In this document: one piece after another, positions 13,284-18,002 of the stretch
How the letters are laid out: every line of letters begins with the position of its first letter
How positions within the stretch are numbered: the first letter of the stretch is position 1
NCBI GenBank assembly: GCA_964625865.1
Contig: CAZVEV010000102.1
Location: forward strand, 1 to 18,002
Direction of reading: 5' to 3'
Source: CAZVEV01 sp964625865
GTDB taxonomy: Bacteria; Planctomycetota; Phycisphaerae; SM23-33
Length of the DNA stretch: 18,002 nt
Translations under genes and position numbers: made by a program
The notes under the pieces: model-generated
Seen by the model: the letters and a program-made list of their open reading frames with translations, nothing else
What the model was told of the DNA's origin: nothing
Database searches by the model: none

Positions 13284-14810
13284 ATGAATCGACGCGAGTT
13301 TCTCAAGACGGTCGGGCTGGGGGCGGCGGCGACGGCGGCGGGGTGCGGGACGCTGGGCAAGTCGGGGTCGCGCGGCGGCGACGGCCCGCCCGTGATCAAA
13401 CGCGATACGCGACCCAACGTGGTGTTCATCCTCACCGACGACCAGCGCTGGGACACGATGAGCTGCGCCGGACACCCGCACCTCAAGACGCCCAACCTCG
13501 ACCGCATCGCCGCCGAGGGCGCGATGTTCGAAAAGGCGTTCGTCACCACGTCGCTCTGCTCGCCCAGCCGCGCGTCGTTCCTGTCGGGCCTGTACGCCCA
13601 CACCCACGGCGTGGTCAACAACTTCACCGACTACCCCGCCGAGATGACCAGCTTCCCGATGCGCCTCCAGCAGGAGGGGTACGAGACAGCGTACGTGGGC
13701 AAGTGGCACATGGGAGAGGCCGACGACTCCAAGCGCCCGGGCTTCGACCACTGGATCAGCCACAAGGGGCAGGGCAAGTACTTCGACAACCTGTGGAACA
13801 TCAACGGCACGCGCGAGGTGAAGGAAGGCTACTACACCACGCGCGTGACGGACATGGCCGTCGAGTGGCTCGCCGAGCCGCGCACCAAGCCCTTCCTGCT
13901 CATCCTCGGCCACAAGGCCCCGCACACGCCGTTTACGCCCGAGAAGCAGTACGCGAATCTCCTGGACCAGATGGAGGTCAAGTACCCCGAGTCGGCGTAC
14001 GCGCTGGACGGCAAGCCGGACTGGATCCGTCAGCGGATCGACACGTGGCACGGCATTTACGGGCCGATCTACGGCTTCCGCAAGAAGTTCCCGGACCGCA
14101 GCCCCAAGAGCATCAATCAGTTCGCGACGTTCGTGCGGTCGTACACGGCCAGCATCAAGAGCATCGACGACAGCGTGGGGCGGGTCTATGCGGCGCTGAA
14201 GGCGGCGGGCAAGCTGGACAACACGCTGCTGATCTTCGCCGGCGACAACGGGATGTTCCTGGGCGAGCACGGCATGACGGACAAGCGCACGATGCACGAG
14301 GAGTCCATCCGCATCCCCATGCTCGCGCGGTTCCCGAAGCTGATCCCGTCGGGCACGCGGGTCGAGAAGATGGTGCTCAACATCGACGTGGCGCCCAGCG
14401 TGCTGGATATCTGCGAGGCCAAGCCGCTGAAAGACATCCACGGCAAGAGCTTCAAGCGCCTGCTGACCGGCCATACCGACGGGTGGCGCCGCGCCTGGTT
14501 CTACGAGTACAACTATGAGAAGCAGTTCCCCTACACGCCCAACGTTCGCGGCGTGCGGACCGACCGCTGGAAGTACGTGCACTACCCGCACGGTGACGGC
14601 AAGGCGGACCGCCACATGGCCGAACTGTACGACCTGAAGAACGACCCGGGCGAGCGGACGAACCTGATCGGCTCGTCCCGATACCGCAAGGTGTACCTGC
14701 ACCTGCGGGCCGAACTGCGGCGCCTCATGGAAGAGACCGGCGCCCTGCCCGACAAGATGCCCCTGGACGAAGGCATCAAGAAGGAACTGCCCGACGAGAA
14801 GATCCAGTAG
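13284..14810 (+). CDS. Tat-exported Cys-type sulfatase (formylglycine-dependent)
   Basis: A 508-residue sulfatase hydrolysing sulfate esters, probably from polysaccharide. The start MNRREFLKTVGLGAAATAAGC is a twin-arginine signal; Cys21 in AAGC could be a weak lipobox. Catalytic features in order: Asp52-Asp53 (FILTDDQ) for the metal, Cys92 in CSPSR (92-96), the residue converted to formylglycine, GKWHMG (139-144), HKAPH (210-214), and Asp321-Asn322 (AGDNGMFLGEHG). The C-terminal VRTDRWKYVHYP...AELYDLKNDPGERTNL is the standard S1-sulfatase ending. All expected active-site residues are present. The start is set by AAAGGG six bases upstream (13272-13277). A formylglycine-generating or anaerobic maturase is needed but not in this window. 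The substrate is not determined; neighbouring fucosidase and sialidase-like genes suggest a sulfated fucose-bearing glycan. Confidence 0.95.
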   Translation: MNRREFLKTVGLGAAATAAGCGTLGKSGSRGGDGPPVIKRDTRPNVVFILTDDQRWDTMSCAGHPHLKTPNLDRIAAEGAMFEKAFVTTSLCSPSRASFLSGLYAHTHGVVNNFTDYPAEMTSFPMRLQQEGYETAYVGKWHMGEADDSKRPGFDHWISHKGQGKYFDNLWNINGTREVKEGYYTTRVTDMAVEWLAEPRTKPFLLILGHKAPHTPFTPEKQYANLLDQMEVKYPESAYALDGKPDWIRQRIDTWHGIYGPIYGFRKKFPDRSPKSINQFATFVRSYTASIKSIDDSVGRVYAALKAAGKLDNTLLIFAGDNGMFLGEHGMTDKRTMHEESIRIPMLARFPKLIPSGTRVEKMVLNIDVAPSVLDICEAKPLKDIHGKSFKRLLTGHTDGWRRAWFYEYNYEKQFPYTPNVRGVRTDRWKYVHYPHGDGKADRHMAELYDLKNDPGERTNLIGSSRYRKVYLHLRAELRRLMEETGALPDKMPLDEGIKKELPDEKIQ

Positions 14811-14911
14811 CCCGTGTTGTCGTTGCGGGATTGGGCGCGGTGGTGTAGTCTATCGCTGTGGTCCTTGGGCGGTCTTCCAGGCCCGAGTGTTTCTTGTGGT
14901 AAGGTGCAACC

Positions 14912-15214
14912 ATGAGCGTGCAAATCGAGATTCCGAAAGACAAGATCGCCGAGTTCTGCCGACGGAATCACATTCGCCGCCTGGCGCTGTTCGGCTCGGT
15001 GCTGCGAGACGATTTCAGCCCGGACAGCGACGTCGACGTCCTGGTGGAGTTTGAACCGGGAGTGCGAGTGGGGATGATCACGCTGGCCGGATTCGAAATC
15101 GATTTGAGCCGATTCCTGGGACGCCGGGCCGAGATGCACACGACCAAGGGGTTGGACCCGCATTTCCGGGATAGTGTGCTGGAACTGGCCGAGGTGCAGT
15201 ATGAGCAAGCATGA
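14912..15214 (+). CDS. mntA: MntA antitoxin, minimal nucleotidyltransferase
   Basis: A 100-residue MNT-domain protein. GSVLRDDFSPDSDVD (residues 28-42) is the GSx10DxD nucleotidyltransferase motif with Gly28-Ser29 and Asp40/Asp42 intact. The third acidic position, usually Asp in a 'VDL' strand after LGRK/R, appears as Glu74 in RAEMHT, a conservative change. In characterised pairs MntA silences the HEPN ribonuclease HepT by transferring AMP to a tyrosine. AAGGTG (14901-14906) lies five bases before the ATG. It overlaps hepT by 14 bases, so translation is coupled. The pair lies between sulfatase and fucosidase genes on the same strand with about 100 bases of spacer and only weak promoter-like sequence upstream. 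Confidence 0.88.
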   Translation: MSVQIEIPKDKIAEFCRRNHIRRLALFGSVLRDDFSPDSDVDVLVEFEPGVRVGMITLAGFEIDLSRFLGRRAEMHTTKGLDPHFRDSVLELAEVQYEQA

Positions 15215-15542
15215 CGACCAGACGAGTCTCAACGCCATGCTCAGCCACGCACGCGAAGCGGTCGAACTACTGGGCAATGCGAGCCGGGAGGACTTGGGTC
15301 GAAACCGCGTGGTGCAACTGGCGTTGACGCGCTTGGTGGAGATCGTGGGAGAAGCGGCCAATCGTGTTTCTCAAGCGATGCGAGAGAAGACCCCCGAAAT
15401 GCCCTGGCCCCAGATCATTGGCATGCGCAACCGGCTTGTTCACGGCTACGACGCCATCGACTTCGATCTGCTGTGGGACACGATCATAGACGATCTTCCT
15501 CCGCTGATAGCGTTGCTGGAGAAGATCGTGGCCGACGGCTAG
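15201..15542 (+). CDS. hepT: HepT toxin, HEPN-domain ribonuclease (DUF86 family)
   Basis: A 113-residue all-helical HEPN protein. RNRLVHGY (residues 76-83) supplies the Rx4H ribonuclease motif (Arg76, His81) and Tyr83 in the Rx4HxY arrangement, the tyrosine AMPylated by MntA in studied systems. All key residues are intact, so the toxin should be active. The start is taken at the ATG 15201, inside the end of mntA and in another frame, giving MSKHDDQTS and the normal length; an earlier in-frame ATG at 15174 would overlap more and adds a Cys/Trp-rich segment not typical of the family. The order antitoxin then toxin and the short overlap are usual for this type VII pair. Confidence 0.9.
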   Translation: MSKHDDQTSLNAMLSHAREAVELLGNASREDLGRNRVVQLALTRLVEIVGEAANRVSQAMREKTPEMPWPQIIGMRNRLVHGYDAIDFDLLWDTIIDDLPPLIALLEKIVADG

Positions 15543-15597
15543 CGGACCCCACCGGGGGCCCTGGGCCTGAACGGTTACCAACGCCGCGAGGCAAGAC

Positions 15598-17367
15598 ATG
15601 AGAAACGCGCTGGTTGCTCTGATTCTAACTGGGCTGGTCGCGCCGACGGGGCTGCTCGCAGCCGAGACGGCGAAGAAGGCTGACGACGGGCACCTGCGCG
15701 CCAGACCGGAGGTTGTCGAGGCGTGGAAGGACATGCGGTTCGGGATGTTTCTGTGCTGGGGGCCGGTCTCGCTGACGGGCAAGGAGATCGGCTGGTCGCG
15801 CGGGGCGCCCGCCTGGGGACGCAGGCCCGGCGTGCGCGGATGCAAGGGGCCCACGCCCGCGAAGGTCTACGACGCGCTGTACGAGAAGTGGACACCGGAC
15901 AAGTTCGACGCCGACGCCTGGGTCCGCATCGCCAAAGACGCGGGCATGAAATACCTGATCTTCCTGGTCAAGCACCACGACGGGTTCAGCCTCTACGACA
16001 CGAAACTCAGCGACTACAAGTCCACAGGGCCGAAGTCCGCGTGGAAGGTCGACGTGATGAAGCACGTCGCCGATGCGTGCCACAAACACGACCTGAAGCT
16101 GATGGTCTACTACTCCCAGCCGGACTGGCACCATCCGGACTACCTGGGCAAGAACCACGGGCGATACATCACGTACCTCCACGGGCAGGTCCGCGAACTG
16201 CTGACTAACTACGGGCGCATCGACGGGCTGTGGTTCGACAATCTCCGCGGGCGCGGCAACAACCCGGCCGCGGCGAAGCTGTGGGACGCCGAGAAGTTGT
16301 TCAAGATGGCCCGGACGCTCCAGCCGCACCTGATCATCAACGACCGCTGCGGGCTCGACGGCGACTACTACACGCCCGAGCAGCACGTGGGGCAGTTCCA
16401 GGCCGACCGCCCGTGGGAAAGCTGCATCACGCTGGGCACGCAGTGGTCGTGGAAGCCGGATGACCGGCTCAAGCCGTTCGGCGAGGCGGTCAAGATGCTG
16501 GTGGCGTGCGCGATCGGGGACGGGAACCTGGCACTGAACACCAACCCCATGCCCGACGGGCGCATCGAGCCGCGCCAGGTCGAGTCGTTCAAGCAGATCG
16601 GGCGGTGGATGCGGAAATACGGCCGGTCGATCTACGCCACGCGCGGCGGGCCGTTCATCGCGCCGGATCGCACCGCCCGCCGCTTCGGCGCCGCCCGCCA
16701 CAGCTTCCGCCTGCCGGCAGGGCGCTGGTGGGGCGGCTCGACGCACAGGGGCAAGGTCGTGTACCTGCACATCCTGCGCTGGCCCGCCGAGACGATCGCC
16801 CTGCCCGATATCGGGCGAAAGGTCGTCGCCCATTCCGTGCTGACCGGCGGCAAGGCGACCGTCACGCAGAGCGACGACGGAATCGAGGTCACGGTCCCCA
16901 AGACCCATCGCGATCCCCTGGACACGATCGTCCGCCTGGAGTTCGACGCCTCGGTCGAGTCGGTCAAGCCGACGGTCCACCTCAAGCCGTCCCTGGCGCA
17001 GGGCTGCAAGGCCAGCGCCTCGGGCGTCTGGGCCCAGCCGCACCTTCCGGCGAGGCTGGCCTTCGACGGCGACCTGACCACGCGCTGGGGCGGCGCGCCG
17101 AAGAGCACCAACGGCTGGCTGGCGGTGGACCTGGGCAAGGACACGACGTTCAGCCGCCTGTCGGTCAGCGAGGCGTACGACCGCACGCGCAAGTTCGCCC
17201 TCCAGGTCAAGGCCGGCGCCGACTGGAAGACGGTCTACCAGGGCACGACGCTGGGGGAGAGCTTCTCGGCGAGATTCCCGCCCGCCACCGCCCGTCACGT
17301 CCGCCTGCTGATCATCGAGGCGACCGACGTCCCGACGATCTGGGAAGTGCAGTTGTTCAGGAAGTGA
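15598..17367 (+). CDS. Secreted GH29 alpha-L-fucosidase with C-terminal F5/8 type C (discoidin/CBM32-like) domain
   Basis: A 589-residue enzyme releasing terminal alpha-L-fucose with retention of configuration. Residues 1-22 form a Sec signal peptide (MRNALVALILTGLVAPTGLLAA). The catalytic (beta/alpha)8 domain shows RFGMFLCWG (47-55), KYLIFLVKHHDGF (118-130), a hallmark of GH29, LMVYYSQPDWHHPDY (168-182), and DGLWFDN (209-215) whose Asp214 fits the nucleophile. A small beta domain follows (about 345-450). From about 460, SLAQGCKASASG...AFDGDLTTRWGG...WLAVDLGK has the discoidin fold signature, a likely sugar-binding module. GAGG-like GAGG at 15588-15591 is the ribosome-binding site. It lies 55 bases after hepT and 116 before the sugar transporter gene, supporting fucose capture and uptake. 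The general acid/base could not be assigned by eye. Confidence 0.94.
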   Translation: MRNALVALILTGLVAPTGLLAAETAKKADDGHLRARPEVVEAWKDMRFGMFLCWGPVSLTGKEIGWSRGAPAWGRRPGVRGCKGPTPAKVYDALYEKWTPDKFDADAWVRIAKDAGMKYLIFLVKHHDGFSLYDTKLSDYKSTGPKSAWKVDVMKHVADACHKHDLKLMVYYSQPDWHHPDYLGKNHGRYITYLHGQVRELLTNYGRIDGLWFDNLRGRGNNPAAAKLWDAEKLFKMARTLQPHLIINDRCGLDGDYYTPEQHVGQFQADRPWESCITLGTQWSWKPDDRLKPFGEAVKMLVACAIGDGNLALNTNPMPDGRIEPRQVESFKQIGRWMRKYGRSIYATRGGPFIAPDRTARRFGAARHSFRLPAGRWWGGSTHRGKVVYLHILRWPAETIALPDIGRKVVAHSVLTGGKATVTQSDDGIEVTVPKTHRDPLDTIVRLEFDASVESVKPTVHLKPSLAQGCKASASGVWAQPHLPARLAFDGDLTTRWGGAPKSTNGWLAVDLGKDTTFSRLSVSEAYDRTRKFALQVKAGADWKTVYQGTTLGESFSARFPPATARHVRLLIIEATDVPTIWEVQLFRK

Positions 17368-17393
17368 CCGGCGCGCTGCGCTGTGCGAAGTTC

Positions 17394-17458
17394 TTGCGAA
17401 ACACTTTCCGTACCCTTACGGTTACACCTCAGATCGGGATTGACATCGGTCCCTGTCA
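17394..17458 (+). promoter_or_regulatory. Candidate promoter and operator ahead of the sugar transporter gene
   Basis: TTGCGA (17394-17399), 17 bases, TACGGT (17417-17422) is a weak sigma70-like pair. Downstream, TGACA (17441-17445) and TGTCA (17454-17458) form an 8-base-spaced dyad that would lie just after the start of transcription, where a repressor could block it. A perfect TTGACA overlaps the dyad (17440-17445), but no -10 follows at normal distance. Confidence 0.22.
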
Positions 17459-17483
17459 TTAGCGACACGAGAAAGGACACCCC

Positions 17484-18002
17484 ATGAACCATCGACGTCT
17501 GATTTTCTGGTCGGTCACCGCGGCCCTGGCGGGCTTCCTGTTCGGGTTCGACACCATCGTGATCTCCGGGGCCGAGCGGCAGATCCAGAACCTCTGGAAG
17601 CTCAGCGGCGTGGTTCACGGGTGGGCCGTCGGCGCGGCGTTGTGGGGAACCGTCATCGGTGCGATCTTCGGGGGCATTCCGGCGGCGAGGTTCGGCCGAA
17701 AGAAGACGCTGATCTGGGTGGGTTTCCTGTACTTTGTCTCCGCGGTGGGCTCGGGCGTGGCGCAGGACGTCGTCACGTTCATGATCGCCCGGTTCATCGG
17801 CGGGCTGGGCGTGGGTGCGTCAACAGTGGCGGCCCCGATGTTCATCTCGGAGATCTCTCCGGCCCGGAGTCGCGGAAAACTGGCGGGCATGTTCCAGTTC
17901 AACATCGTCTTCGGCATTTTGGTGGCCCTGGTGTCAAACTACTTCCTCAAGGCCACCTTGAGCGAAGGGCTCGCCTGGCGGTGGATGCTGGGCGCCGAGG
18001 CG
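17484..18002 (+). CDS. Sugar-porter family MFS transporter, 3' truncated by window edge
   Basis: The first 173 residues of a membrane transporter; the frame is open to the end of the window. Visible features are GFLFGFDTIVISGA in helix 1 (17-30, the sugar-porter GFD..VISG signature), RFGRKK (69-74, the loop 2-3 motif RxGRR/K), a helix with ARFIGGLGVGAS (102-113), and FISEISPARSRGKLAG (120-135, the PESPR-like motif of loop 4-5). About five membrane helices are present of the expected twelve. The family imports hexoses or pentoses, usually with protons. GAAAGGA (17471-17477) lies six bases before the ATG. Its position right after a fucosidase suggests fucose or a related sugar, but specificity cannot be read from this part. 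Confidence 0.92.
   Translation, partial: MNHRRLIFWSVTAALAGFLFGFDTIVISGAERQIQNLWKLSGVVHGWAVGAALWGTVIGAIFGGIPAARFGRKKTLIWVGFLYFVSAVGSGVAQDVVTFMIARFIGGLGVGASTVAAPMFISEISPARSRGKLAGMFQFNIVFGILVALVSNYFLKATLSEGLAWRWMLGAEA

Noticed and set aside
11794..14702. Long minus-strand frames opposite the oxidoreductase and sulfatase genes
   Set aside because: They are compositional shadows of two well-recognised + strand genes and show no conserved motif.
14818..14831. GTCGTTGCGGGAT shared by 14819-14831 and 8359-8371
   Set aside because: It is a 13-base match without the surrounding palindrome or border motif. It could be chance in this composition, so I do not call another element copy.
15625..17298. Long minus-strand frame opposite the fucosidase gene
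   Set aside because: The + strand encodes an unambiguous GH29 enzyme with discoidin domain. The opposite frame has only Arg/Pro/Val-rich low-information sequence.
1..18002. CRISPR arrays, tRNA or rRNA genes, riboswitches
   Set aside because: No regularly spaced direct repeats, cloverleaf with a CCA-adjacent acceptor, or rRNA signature sequence was seen on either strand. The only tandem array has 8-bp units without spacers.

Overview
The window is GC-rich, single-copy bacterial DNA. Several features point to a heterotrophic member of the Planctomycetes, most likely Phycisphaerae-like, or a related PVC lineage. These are a Tat-exported Gfo/Idh/MocA oxidoreductase, a Tat-exported Cys-type sulfatase, a secreted GH29 fucosidase with a C-terminal discoidin domain, a sialidase-like gene end, and a very large secreted protein with no recognised family. 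The taxon is inferred from gene style and is not proven.

Layout. 2-181 (+): C-terminal end of a sialidase-like protein, then a strong hairpin. 182-646: non-coding, with a small inverted-repeat block. 647-1570 (+): secreted coiled-coil protein with LTDEQR motifs. 1571-1839: convergent spacer rich in inverted repeats. 1840-8196 (-): one 2,118-residue exported protein that fills a third of the window. 8197-8454: leader of that gene plus a long near-perfect inverted repeat. 8455-9504 (-): RNA 3'-terminal phosphate cyclase (rtcA), divergent from 9743-10762 (+), a type I-beta DAHP synthase. The DAHP synthase gene is bracketed by two copies of a GC-rich hairpin repeat and followed by an 8-bp tandem repeat. 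11156-11365 (+): cold-shock protein with a long leader. 11445-11616: palindromic element sharing its border sequence with the element at 8319-8435.

The right third is a carbohydrate-use region, all on the + strand: Gfo/Idh/MocA oxidoreductase (11722-13089), sulfatase (13284-14810), a MntA-HepT toxin-antitoxin pair (14912-15542), GH29 alpha-L-fucosidase (15598-17367) and the start of a sugar-porter MFS transporter (17484 to the edge). The inferred scheme is desulfation and defucosylation outside the cytoplasm, uptake of the released sugar, and possibly oxidoreductive sugar conversion by the exported Gfo/Idh/MocA enzyme. The polymer could be fucoidan, mucin or another sulfated fucose-bearing glycan, but the sequence does not say which.

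Three points deserve most attention. The 2,118-residue exported protein has no domain I can name. The oxidoreductase and sulfatase genes carry a gap-free, similar 80-bp promoter-leader and an identical first 14 coding bases. Two palindromic elements share an exact 20-bp border and look like a small non-autonomous repeat family. Sigma70-like promoters with TACAAT-type -10 boxes can be seen in front of rtcA, the oxidoreductase and the sulfatase. A GATAAT-type promoter precedes the DAHP synthase gene.
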